From contig CAIJIZ010000223.1 of assembly GCA_903820735.1 (NCBI GenBank), positions 1-39,766 on the forward strand: a DNA stretch of 39,766 bases. Direction: 5' to 3'. The notes under the pieces are model-generated. The model saw nothing but the letters and a program-made list of their open reading frames with translations, was not told the DNA's origin and ran no database searches. The position numbers were made by a program, and so were the translations under genes. Origin of the DNA: an uncultured Pirellula sp. (lineage in GTDB: Bacteria > Planctomycetota > Planctomycetia > Pirellulales > Pirellulaceae). Of this stretch, positions 1-8,700 are shown in pieces (the stretch's first letter is position 1; every line of letters starts with the position of its first letter).

Positions 1-776
1 ACCGTGTTTCGAATCGCCACCGCGCGGTCGCACAGCAATTCCTTACTCCAGTCGATGAATTCCACACCCAGGAAATGCTCGATCAACTGCGATTGAAACC
101 CTGTGCAGTCCAAAAAGAACTCTGCTGGCACTGAATTGCCCGATGCAAGTTTCAATTGGGCTATGCCCCCACGTCCGTTGGGACTGAAACCCGTGACGGT
201 ATCGGACAGATATTCGACCCCTAGCGTCTGAGTTGCGTACGTCTGTAAGTAATCGGCGAATTTCACCGCATCTAAATGAAATGCGTACGATTTCGTGTGG
301 GAAATGGGGGATGTCCCCCCAAACAAATGCGGGCTTTTCGACGCCAGCGATGCACCCCAGTGGAGCGAGTAGGAATGGTAGGGTCGCAAGATACGTTTTT
401 GCGATCTTTCGGAAAACCAGAACTGGAACAAATCCCTGTTGTCAATTCGAGCGCCGCAGATTCCAAAAGGATGCCAATAATCTCGATCGACTTGCAACCA
501 GTCGCTGAACTGAATCCCGAGCTTAAACGTTGCATCGCATGCCACCATGAACTCGTTTTCGGAGATCCCTAAATTGTCGATCAAGCGATGGATCGACGGA
601 ATGGTCGCTTCACCCACACCGATACCCCGCTTGCCAGGGGGCTCGATGACCGTAATCTTGATCCCCAAATGAGAGAAGCACCTACCGAGTAGCGCCGCGG
701 CCATCCATCCGGTCGTACCCCCACCGACGATCGCTATTCGTTTCGGAAGCTCCTCTTCGAATTTCACAGCTGCCAT
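1..776 (-). CDS. Flavin-dependent tryptophan-halogenase-like protein (C-terminal part lies outside the window)
   Basis: Reading leftward from the ATG at 776, the frame stays open for 258 codons to the window edge. The sequence shows an N-terminal FAD-binding GxGxxG motif (VGGGTTGW, residues 17-24), the GVGEATIP motif (53-60), a lysine at 85 in the context ATFKLGIQF, and DCTGF (223-227). This set is characteristic of FAD-dependent tryptophan halogenases; by family knowledge K85 matches the catalytic lysine (Lys79 in PrnA) that handles hypochlorous acid. The WxWxIP motif and the catalytic glutamate lie beyond the edge and cannot be checked. The start is fixed by an in-frame stop three codons upstream; no Shine-Dalgarno is visible. 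It is the third gene of a leftward cluster, 106 bp after the kinase. Expected reaction: reduced-flavin-dependent halogenation of an aromatic, tryptophan-like substrate, which cannot be named from sequence. Family assignment is secure; halogenase activity is inferred. Confidence 0.93.
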   Translation of the reverse strand, partial: MAAVKFEEELPKRIAIVGGGTTGWMAAALLGRCFSHLGIKITVIEPPGKRGIGVGEATIPSIHRLIDNLGISENEFMVACDATFKLGIQFSDWLQVDRDYWHPFGICGARIDNRDLFQFWFSERSQKRILRPYHSYSLHWGASLASKSPHLFGGTSPISHTKSYAFHLDAVKFADYLQTYATQTLGVEYLSDTVTGFSPNGRGGIAQLKLASGNSVPAEFFLDCTGFQSQLIEHFLGVEFIDWSKELLCDRAVAIRNT

Positions 777-844
777 GGGATGTAATTATTGGTAAAAGAG
801 ATTCGGGGGTTGCGAGGCAAAAAGAATTTGAGGATCAAGTATCA

Positions 845-864
845 GCATTGTGCTTGGGCAATGC
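845..864 (-). other. Small hairpin in the kinase-halogenase gap
   Basis: The 106-bp gap (777-882) holds a perfect 6-bp inverted repeat, GCATTG and CAATGC, separated by 8 nt, starting about 19 nt past the kinase stop. On the minus strand a loose T-rich tract follows some 17 nt later, not directly after the stem. A standard Rho-independent terminator is therefore not supported. It could be a weak RNA-stability or attenuation element or chance. Nothing else is evident in the gap apart from a weak AATAAT -10-like hexamer at 785-790 without a -35. Confidence 0.25.
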
Positions 865-882
865 AAACCCGAAATCCTTGGA

Positions 883-1500
883 TTAAAGCGAATCGTTTTC
901 AAAACCTAGGGTTGCTGATGCTCGATTCAGGATGATTTCTAGTGCGGCGTCGACCATACTGGCAGTGGTTTTCTCGTTAACTAACACAGCATCGCAAACG
1001 GATCGAACTCGTAGGATTTGATCGCGGAGCAGTGTGGCTGTGGATGTGAGGTAAACTTTGCACAACTCGATTATTTCTACCGGGCTCAATGTGCCAAGCG
1101 AGTTCCCTGGAGGGATGCAAGAGAGTTGGAGTATTTTGCGAGCCAAGCAGATATCCAGCGGGGCTTCGATCCAAATCTGAAAGTCAATTAGGTCTGCCAG
1201 GGATGGATGCGCTCTGCCAAATTGACTTTCGATAATCAAGAGCTTTGGTCCCTTGGGGCTTCTCTGATCGCTCGCCTTGAGGGATTGCCGAATCGCTTCA
1301 TCAAAGCCGTTGAGATTCAGCTCCCCAATACTCGAACCTCGATTTCTCCACTGTTCGAGTTCGAGCAAGTTCATTTGAGTCATCGTTTGAAAATCATCTT
1401 CAAAAAGCACCGTTGTTCCTGGGATCAACCGATGCAAATGCTCAGCGAGTGTTGTCTTACCGCTTCCCATACAGCCGGTGATGGCAATCACCTTGGTCAT
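883..1500 (-). CDS. P-loop kinase, nicotinamide-riboside/uridine-kinase-like
   Basis: This is a 205-residue protein with a textbook Walker A motif at residues 9-17 (GCMGSGKTT) directly after the first beta strand. DDF follows at 35-37, as in nicotinamide riboside kinases and uridine kinases where it helps bind the nucleoside. A hydrophobic strand ending in Glu (LLIIES, 87-92) and a later strand (FQIWIEAPLDICLARK, 107-122) give the usual core and arginine-containing lid. The length suits a single-domain nucleoside-kinase-type fold. The ATG overlaps the upstream radical SAM stop in an ATGA, so translation is probably coupled. Likely activity is ATP-dependent phosphorylation of a small molecule; the true substrate is unknown. 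Its place between a radical SAM enzyme and a halogenase suggests it acts on a pathway intermediate rather than in nucleotide salvage, but this is inference. Confidence 0.82.
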   Translation of the reverse strand: MTKVIAITGCMGSGKTTLAEHLHRLIPGTTVLFEDDFQTMTQMNLLELEQWRNRGSSIGELNLNGFDEAIRQSLKASDQRSPKGPKLLIIESQFGRAHPSLADLIDFQIWIEAPLDICLARKILQLSCIPPGNSLGTLSPVEIIELCKVYLTSTATLLRDQILRVRSVCDAVLVNEKTTASMVDAALEIILNRASATLGFENDSL

Positions 1501-2462
1501 CGTATCACGTCCAATGAATCGTACTCGGAAGTCGAATAAGGCTTGAGGATGTCTTCATGCCAGCCAAAACGATTCGCGTAAGCGGTATTGATGCCTAAAC
1601 ATTGCTTCGATGCACACATCGACTTATAGGAACACTGATGGAATCCATTGCGATGAAATTCCGTCCAGAACCGGGGGTCAATCCGCAGTTCCGGTTGATC
1701 GTTACAAAGTGCATCTGCATACTTCCCGAGCAGACATTGGGGGAAATTTTTCACTTCGACTTTACGGCCGTAGGATCGCGCCAGGGTGATCGCCTTTTTA
1801 AGGTATTCGGCAGCCACCGGATGGGGAACACACAGCGACAAGTCGTCCGCGGATGACATCGGCCAGTAAGTCCAAAAATGCATCTCCGTCAAATTCGCTA
1901 GATCTTTGAGCTTCTGAACCACCTCGGGTAATGACTGATAACTCAACGCCGTGACGACCGTGTTGGTCAGGGTCCTGACGTCCGGAAATTTAGACAAATT
2001 CGTAAGGCCTTCGAGGGTCTTGCGGAACGACCCACGGACTTGGGTGATTCGATCGTGCAGCTGCTCATCGGCCGCAGTGATGCTGACAAAGAATTCCTTG
2101 ACCCCCGCATCAATCAGCTCCCGACAATAACTCTCATCGGCCAGCCGCATACCATGGGTTTGGATTCGGACGAATTCAAAGCCTGCATCAATTGCCCGTC
2201 GCACAATCGCGGATAGATCTTTGCGAAGTGTTACCTCGGATCCGGTCAGAATGAGCCCCTTCCAAGGACGTAGCTGACGCTGTTGCTCCAAGAGTGCCTC
2301 GAGTTCCGTCTCGTCGGCGGGCTCAAGCCAGTGCATTGATTCCAGGATCATGCAGTGTTGGCAACGAAGATTGCAACGAAAATGAATAGTTAACTCAACG
2401 AAGTCGCTGTGCCGGATGCCAACCCTGGGGTTTTTGGGAACATCTGCCATCTTTCGTTGCAT
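1497..2462 (-). CDS. Radical SAM enzyme with C-terminal cysteine cluster
   Basis: This 321-residue protein has the radical SAM cluster motif CX3CX2C at C30, C34 and C37 (RCNLRCQHC), which binds the [4Fe-4S] cluster that cleaves S-adenosylmethionine. The usual GGEP motif is replaced by TGSEVT (73-78), keeping the glutamate. TIM-barrel features follow, including FVRIQTHG (97-104) and FFVSITAA (124-131). Five cysteines in the C-terminal third (243, 253, 277, 283, 288) followed by a conserved-looking Y-x-x-R-F-G-W-H-E suggest a SPASM/twitch-like extension for an auxiliary cluster, common in enzymes that modify peptides or large substrates. GAGGGG (2463-2468) abuts this ATG. The in-frame ATG at 2450 has that site 12 nt upstream, so either may be used. 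It is the first gene of the leftward cluster. The reaction is unknown; candidates are peptide or amino-acid modification feeding the kinase and halogenase. Confidence 0.93.
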   Translation of the reverse strand: MQRKMADVPKNPRVGIRHSDFVELTIHFRCNLRCQHCMILESMHWLEPADETELEALLEQQRQLRPWKGLILTGSEVTLRKDLSAIVRRAIDAGFEFVRIQTHGMRLADESYCRELIDAGVKEFFVSITAADEQLHDRITQVRGSFRKTLEGLTNLSKFPDVRTLTNTVVTALSYQSLPEVVQKLKDLANLTEMHFWTYWPMSSADDLSLCVPHPVAAEYLKKAITLARSYGRKVEVKNFPQCLLGKYADALCNDQPELRIDPRFWTEFHRNGFHQCSYKSMCASKQCLGINTAYANRFGWHEDILKPYSTSEYDSLDVIR

Positions 2463-2468
2463 CCCCTC
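2463..2468 (-). promoter_or_regulatory. Ribosome-binding site of the radical SAM gene
   Basis: GAGGGG on the minus strand lies immediately before the ATG at 2462 and 12 nt before the in-frame ATG at 2450. The first spacing is too short and the second rather long, so this site alone does not settle the start. Confidence 0.5.
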
Positions 2469-2501
2469 AAGCTTCTCTGAAAAACCTCAAAAATGCTACA
2501 G

Positions 2502-2507
2502 ATTATC
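2502..2507 (-). promoter_or_regulatory. Possible -10 element for the leftward operon
   Basis: GATAAT on the minus strand matches five of six bases of the sigma-70 -10 consensus and lies about 40 nt upstream of the radical SAM start. No convincing -35 hexamer sits 16-18 bp upstream, so the call is weak. Confidence 0.3.
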
Positions 2508-2603
2508 GGTATGGATCTTCCTTGAGTAGCTTTGTTCTTCAACCCGCAAGGATTGGATTTCTCCCGGGCCAAATTTCCATGCGATTTCGACCTTTAAACT
2601 AAC

Positions 2604-2617
2604 TTTACACTTGTAAA
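2604..2617. promoter_or_regulatory. Palindrome TTTACA-CT-TGTAAA, candidate operator
   Basis: A perfect inverted repeat with 6-bp arms and a 2-bp spacer ends 26 bp before the -10 hexamer at 2644. It overlaps the first copy of a tandem 9-bp repeat. Its position, roughly -40 to -52 relative to the expected transcription start, fits a dimeric regulator site. The regulator is unknown. Confidence 0.4.
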
Positions 2618-2630
2618 TCCAGTAAATCCA
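2613..2630. repeat. Tandem 9-bp direct repeat (GTAAATCCA x2)
   Basis: Two exact head-to-tail copies of GTAAATCCA cover the region where a -35 element would lie upstream of the TATGAT at 2644. There is no recognisable -35 sequence, so the repeat may serve as an activator site. It could also be chance slippage. Confidence 0.45.
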
Positions 2631-2640
2631 CTCATTTGTT

Positions 2641-2649
2641 TGTTATGAT
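2641..2649 (+). promoter_or_regulatory. Extended -10 promoter for the giant gene
   Basis: TGTTATGAT fits the extended -10 pattern TGn followed by TATGAT, five of six bases of the -10 consensus. Extended -10 promoters can work without a good -35, and none is seen here. Transcription would start near 2656, leaving a leader of about 128 nt before the ATG at 2784. Confidence 0.45.
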
Positions 2650-2783
2650 TGGAAGCTTCCTCGATTGACAAGTCCGAATGCATTTTTCTTATTCCGCCGT
2701 TTTGCCAGCGGGCACCTGCCCCTTTTACGTTTGCAAAACCGTTCGGCAGTCACTCATCAAACGCCATTGTATTGGTTTTGTTT

Positions 2784-5700
2784 ATGAAAAAAACAGAGTC
2801 GTTCCTCCGACGCGCAAAACACATTCTGACGTTATTGCGAAGAAAACTCTTTCAGCGTCTGCTTCGCAATTCGCTGTCGCTTCGTGGCGTAACGAAATTG
2901 GCCAATCAGATCCAAAACTTTTTTGCGAGGTTGATGTCTTTGCCATCGGAGAGCGATTCGGCCGGGCGATCCAGTCGGCAGATTCTCGGTGGGACGAAGC
3001 GACCCAATCGAGAGGCTTTCCGACCTCAGTCTTATGAACCGTTGGAACCACGGATGCTGCTTGCTGCGGATTTGCAAATTCCCGCATCACTGACCACGGA
3101 GGAATTGGTGATATCCTACAGTTCGCAGGCGAGTCAATATCAATTGCTGCAGAACGGAACGATCATCGCGACTGCATCGGCGAGCTCCGCAAACAATGGT
3201 GGCGTGCGAATTTCGGGAAATGCTGCCGACAACTCTCTAAAACTAGATGTCGCCCGCTTGCCGGCGGTGTCGATCTCCATGCTAGGGACGGGCACGGATC
3301 GATTAGCAGTCTCGGACGATTCTAACATCACGCTCCATAGCGACAAAGTTATTGTAGGGGGCAAGACGTTTCCGCTCGCAGGTTTTGAGCGGATTGAGTT
3401 GACGGGTGGCAAGTCAGATAATCAGATTCAAATAGTGACTAGTACCTACGAATCGATTCAGATTGTCGGAGGGGATGGAACGGACACGCTCTTGGGGCCA
3501 AACCTCGCATCTTCGTGGAGCATACTTTCTGAAAACTCCGGTATCCTCAATGAGTCTATCCAGTTCTCGGGGATTGAAAACGCAACGGGTGGTAGTCTGA
3601 AGGATGTTGTTCGAGTCATGTCCGCAGAAGGACTCACGGGGACTATCGATGGAGGTCTTGGCGCGAACGAACTACAAGGCCCTGACAGCGAATCAGCATG
3701 GCAGATCCTTGGCTCTAACTCCGGAAAGCTCAACGGAAAGAACTTTTCTAATTTCGGTGCGATCCAGGGGGGGAGCAAGGCTGATACGTTTGTTTTTAGT
3801 GCAAGCGGACAGCTTTCGAGCAAATTGGACGGCGGAAGGGTTGATCCTGACGCTCCGTCTGTAAACACGATTGACTATTCAACCCGAGGCTCGGCGGTTC
3901 AGATCGATTTGTCTACGACTGTTGCTCCGGGAATTCCTAGTGTCGCGAATATCAATCGATTCGTCGGACAGGGAAGTTCCAGCAGACTCAGTGGTCCTCT
4001 GCCGGCCAAGGATCAAGCGACTTGGGTTATCACCGGCGCGAATTCCGGCGAGGTTTCTGGCACTGCCTTCGAGGGCTTTGCATTACTCGTTGGACAAGAT
4101 GATTACAACGATGCTTTCATCATCAAGCCATCGGGATCCGTCAGCGGTTCAATCACTGGCGGTCTACGTGGCTTGGACGGCATCGCAGTGGAAAACAGTG
4201 CAGGGGAATTGCTGGCGTATCAACCTGCGGGTTCCGATGAGTCGGGCTCAGCGACGGTGAGTTCCAAGTCCCTGGTGTTTGTTGGATTGGATCGCTATGA
4301 ACCATTGTCTGGTTCTGTGGGTCAACGAGTTTTCACTGGTTCAATTTTTGATCGTTCGGTCGAGTTCGCCGATGCAGATTTGAATACTACGGGTAATTCG
4401 TCGCTGAAGTTCCAAGGACTGAGTTTTACCAGTGGCTCGAATTCATTTTCCTTCCCTAATCCATCGCAACTGCTTTTCGTTAACTTGGGAAGCGGAGCGG
4501 ATCGAATCGTCAATGTATCGACAGACCCGACATTCAGTCCGACATTCATTCGTTTTGAGAACGGGACTCTAACCGCGGATCTGACCAGTGGGGCTGACCA
4601 AGCAAGTCTTCAAGTGGTTTCGGGTTCTTCCAACGAAGGTGTTGTCGTCGACCTGAGTGTCAATGGAATGGTGACGCGAGTTGGCAATAGCCGTTTTGCA
4701 CCCACGACTATCGAAGTGAACACCGCAGCAGGCGATGACACTGTAGTACTTGGAAATAACATCCCCAACCGGGTGAAAATCGATGGTGGGGCAGGTCAGG
4801 ATACCTTGACGGGTCCCAATGTCGACTTCGAATGGGTGATCGATGCGACGAATGCAGGGGAAATGGGCTTCGATGGAGCTTTCTCAAACATTGAAAACCT
4901 TACTGGTGGTTCTGCCAAAGACCAATTTACCGTTCGAAAAGTGGATGGAGTAACGGGTTCTATAACTGGTCAACTCCAAGGTGGAACGGGTTTAGATACA
5001 CTCATTGGGCCTGAGCAATCCAACCAATGGTCCGTTCAAGGTCAGGACTCTGGGATCCTAAATACATCGACCAGTTTCTCTTCTATCGAAAACTTAAGTG
5101 GAGGAGGTGCTGCGGATAGCTTCCAGATAACCAACAGTGGATCGATCTCAGGGGCCATCGACGGTGGCATCGATCGAGAGACAGCACCTGGGCAAGGCCC
5201 CGCAAGCGATACGATCAGCTACTCTCAACGATCGAGTGGTGTTACGGTCAATCTTGGTTCCAGAACGGCTAGCGGGGTCGCTGGTGCCTTTCGGATTGAA
5301 AACTGGGTCGGAACGTCGTCCAACGACACCTTGATCGGCCCAGGAGACCCTGGAAGCAATGTCAATTGGACCATTTCAGCCGCCAGTACTGGCAGTGTAT
5401 CCGTAGGCATCGAAGACAACTTAGTCCAAACCGGCTTTCAAAGCTTTGAGAACCTTGAGGGAAGGGGTTCTACGAGCGACCGGTTCCGTTTCCTCCAATC
5501 GGGACAACTCAGTGGAGGGATCGCTGGAGGTCTGAGCAACGACCAATCCATCATCGATAGCTTGAGCGTATCGGATGGAACTCTTGATGATGTGTTTCAA
5601 CCTAGTTCAGCTGAACAAAGTGGCTCGATCACTCTTCAAGGTCGGACGGTCAACTTCACTGGCTTGGATCCTTTCAGTGTTTTAACTGGATCTAATGCAA

Positions 5701-8700
5701 ATCGAGTCATCTCCGGTTCGATGTTTGGGGACGAAGTGGTTCTCGAGGATGACAATTCTCCAAACAACGGTCAAATCAAGCTCTCCTTTCCTAGACAACG
5801 CATCACCTCCGACGGATCCACCTATACGAACTCCTTTACATTCAACAACCCGTCAGAGTCCCTGACTCTCAAAGGGCTTGGTGGAAAAGACGTGTTCCGA
5901 GTCAAGTCGCTTGACTACAATTTTACCGGAAGCCTGATCATTTTCGGCGATACCAACGCTGAATCCAATTCGAGCGGTGATGAGATACGATTCGAAGGAA
6001 GTTTAGCTACCTATGGTGGAGACATTCAGGCCGTAGGTCAAAAAATCATCGTTGAACCAAATGTTACACTATCGACCGCCGTCGATGGAGACCTAGCTCT
6101 AGGGGGAGACATTGACTTTTTGGCCGTCCGCTTCGGCACGGCCGAAATCGAAAATCTCCTGCCTTCGGGCTACATTACCAAATCCGCATCGATCCATGTA
6201 GGTTCTGGAGCGGTATTGCGAGGAAAGAACGTTCTTTTGAACGCGGAGACCGAAGACCGCGCTCTTCAGGATGTTCTCGGGCTGACCACTCTTCAGTCGA
6301 ATTTCTTTGTCGATCCTTTTCTCTCCAAGCTACAGGATCTAATCGCTTTGCCGCTGAAGGTATTGGTTAAATCCTCCGAGTCGAACATCACGATACAAAA
6401 CGGCGCGGAGATCTACTCAGCCGAGATAACTGAAATTTCAGCCAGCGCCGGTTCTGATTCGAGTTCGATAGCCAAGAGCGAATTGATCAGCATCGGATAC
6501 TCACAAGCTACAGCGAAAGCTCAGGTAGATATTGGACCTGGCGCTAAGATACATTCCGACGGATCGATCGACATAGGCTCGAGTGCTTCGACCAATGCAG
6601 CCACGGAAACAGAAACTAGCAAGGAAGAGGAAAAGTCCTCGCAGGGGCGTTCTTTATCGAAATTTGCAGCATCCGTCGGTGCTTCATGGGCTAATCTAGT
6701 ATCGACGATCACCGTCGCTCAAGGTGCTGAGGTCATTGCCGGTCGACGAGCCAGCATCGCCTCAAGCGGTGAAACAGAAACCGAGACCAAAGCGAAATCC
6801 GGCCTGTATGCCAATGGAACTGCAGCCATCGCAATCGGCCTGCAATTCTCTACGGCTACCGTGAAGACGGATATCCAAGGAAAGGTAGTGGCTGAGCAAG
6901 AGAACCTTGGCCCCGTGGGAGCTTCGTTCGAATTCGATCCGACGCTACCGGCGGCCATTTACAAATCTTCGGACTCTGCCCCAAGGATCTCCAGGGGTGA
7001 TACGGTGCAGTCCACGTTGCCCGCCGGAACGATCTATCGCTACGACGGCCCAGGTATTTCACCACCGCAGGGACAGGCTAGCATCGATCTTTCAACCCTG
7101 ACCTACACAAACAATCCACACTGGGAGGTATCCTCAGAGCCTGCCGGTTATGTAGACACGGACAGAAATCGGATTGCCATCTACGACATCGATGTTCCTG
7201 GAAGCAACATGTCCCAGTGGGCGACAATTGCCGATGATGTCGTCGTCTACTCAGCGGCGCTGGGTAAAACGATCGACGGATTGGAAGGGGATGGAGAAAC
7301 GGAATACTATGTTGTCCGTTTGACTGACAAACCATCGACCGATGTTGATGAGTCTCGTTACATTCAGTTGGCGAAATCAAAAGACGAGGCACTCGACGCG
7401 GTCGACTGGGATCAGAACAACTCCACGGGCACGAATCCGTATGTCATCGACTTGGGCTCTGGAGCGACGGTCAACAATAGGATATTCGATGCTGGTAGCG
7501 TTGACGACAGTCTAATAACTCTTAGTAACGCTCTGAACCAGAATCGTCCCTTTGAAGATGGCCAAACGGTCGTCTACCTCGAGCCTGGACGCACCATTAA
7601 AGACCGCTTAGTCGAGTCACCCTCGGGGGATCTTTTTTGGCAGAGTCCCAACGCAGCAATTGACAACACCCCTTACGTTCCTGCAATCGGCGGTGGTTCC
7701 TCGGATTGGCAATCCACCGGCAACTTCCTGCAACATGGTCAAAAGTATTTGGTGACCCTCGAAGGAGAGGTAACCAATGAGACAGGAACCGAGTCTTTTA
7801 CCAACGCACAGCAAATCCGACTGACCTCTGCAACGGAAGGTGGCTGGAACTCAGACCCTTTAGATCTTGGTCTACCCACGCAGCTAAATGCTACTGGTTT
7901 CACACTAACTTCGCTTCACTCTCTTGAATCAGTCGCTGCATTGACAATCACAGCGGAACTCTCGGCCAACAATACCGCGGAAGCCGAAGCGGGACTAAGT
8001 CCAGAGAAAGAAGAGGAACCCGAAGACCCGAGTAAGCCCAAGGAAGATGACAAAGGTTTTGACTGGGATAAATCGATTTTCGACAATCTTTTTGGCTCCT
8101 CGACGGAAGAATACAAGGGGAAGTCAAATGCGGGTGGGTCGAATGCAAAATCCTCGATACAGGTCGGTGGCGGACTGGCATTCAATTACGGAAAACACGT
8201 TTCTGAAGTGATTTTTGGAAGCAACTCGGTCGTCCAGTCCAATGACAATTTAGAGGTTGCCGCCACCCTTGAGCAGGGCTTCACCACGTCCACCGAAAGC
8301 ACAGCAGAAGAGCAACCCGGTAAGAAGGACGCGAACGGAAAGAGTACTCCGAACACCTCTGCAGACAATAGCGTGGTGACAGCCATTGGTATCGGATTAT
8401 TCGACAATCAAGCTAGAGTGACGGTCGAAACCGGAGCCAAATTGGATGCACTTCTGGAAATGAGTCTAAGCTCTGAAGTGCAGTATCCGTTCCTTACAAA
8501 GATCGAAGATTTTATCCCGCTTTCCATCGGCGCCTTCAACGACAAACTCAACGAAGATGGATTCGATTTCATCAACAATTACCTTGACGGCACCGGTGGC
8601 CTGAAGTCCCTATTTAACTCTTGGGCTCGAAGCACGACATCGGCCGACGGGCTCGCCATCTCAGGATCAATCAATTTCCTGGACATCACCAACGATTCGA

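Larger units (their letters stand above)
2463..2783. other. Divergent intergenic region between the leftward operon and the giant gene
   Basis: These 321 bp separate two divergently transcribed units. They contain the leftward ribosome-binding site and weak -10, a palindrome and a tandem repeat around 2604-2630, an extended -10 at 2641-2649 for the rightward gene, and then about 130 nt of apparent untranslated leader. The stretch 2649-2783 is open in frame with the giant gene from a TTG, but its predicted residues include two cysteines in 45 codons, unlike the nearly cysteine-free protein, and the TTG overlaps the -10 element. I therefore read it as leader rather than coding. No RNA gene or conserved riboswitch structure was recognised. 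Confidence 0.6.

Noticed and set aside
845-864. Rho-independent terminator after the kinase gene
   Set aside because: The stem has only 6 bp and an 8-nt loop, and there is no T-run directly after it.
2390-2572. Small leftward frame over the radical SAM start
   Set aside because: It overlaps the radical SAM start in another frame and shows no features of a real protein.
2665-2693. TTGACA at 2665 as a -35 element of a second promoter
   Set aside because: The hexamer is perfect, but no -10-like sequence lies 16-18 bp downstream (CTTATT and neighbours match poorly).
2649-2783. TTG at 2649 as start of the giant gene
   Set aside because: It overlaps a good extended -10 element, has no ribosome-binding site, and the extra 45 residues have two cysteines, unlike the rest. 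The ATG at 2784 is preferred, though not proven.
2678-3037. Open frame of 119 codons overlapping the start of the giant gene
   Set aside because: It is in another frame, has no family resemblance, and conflicts with the LEPR-containing frame.
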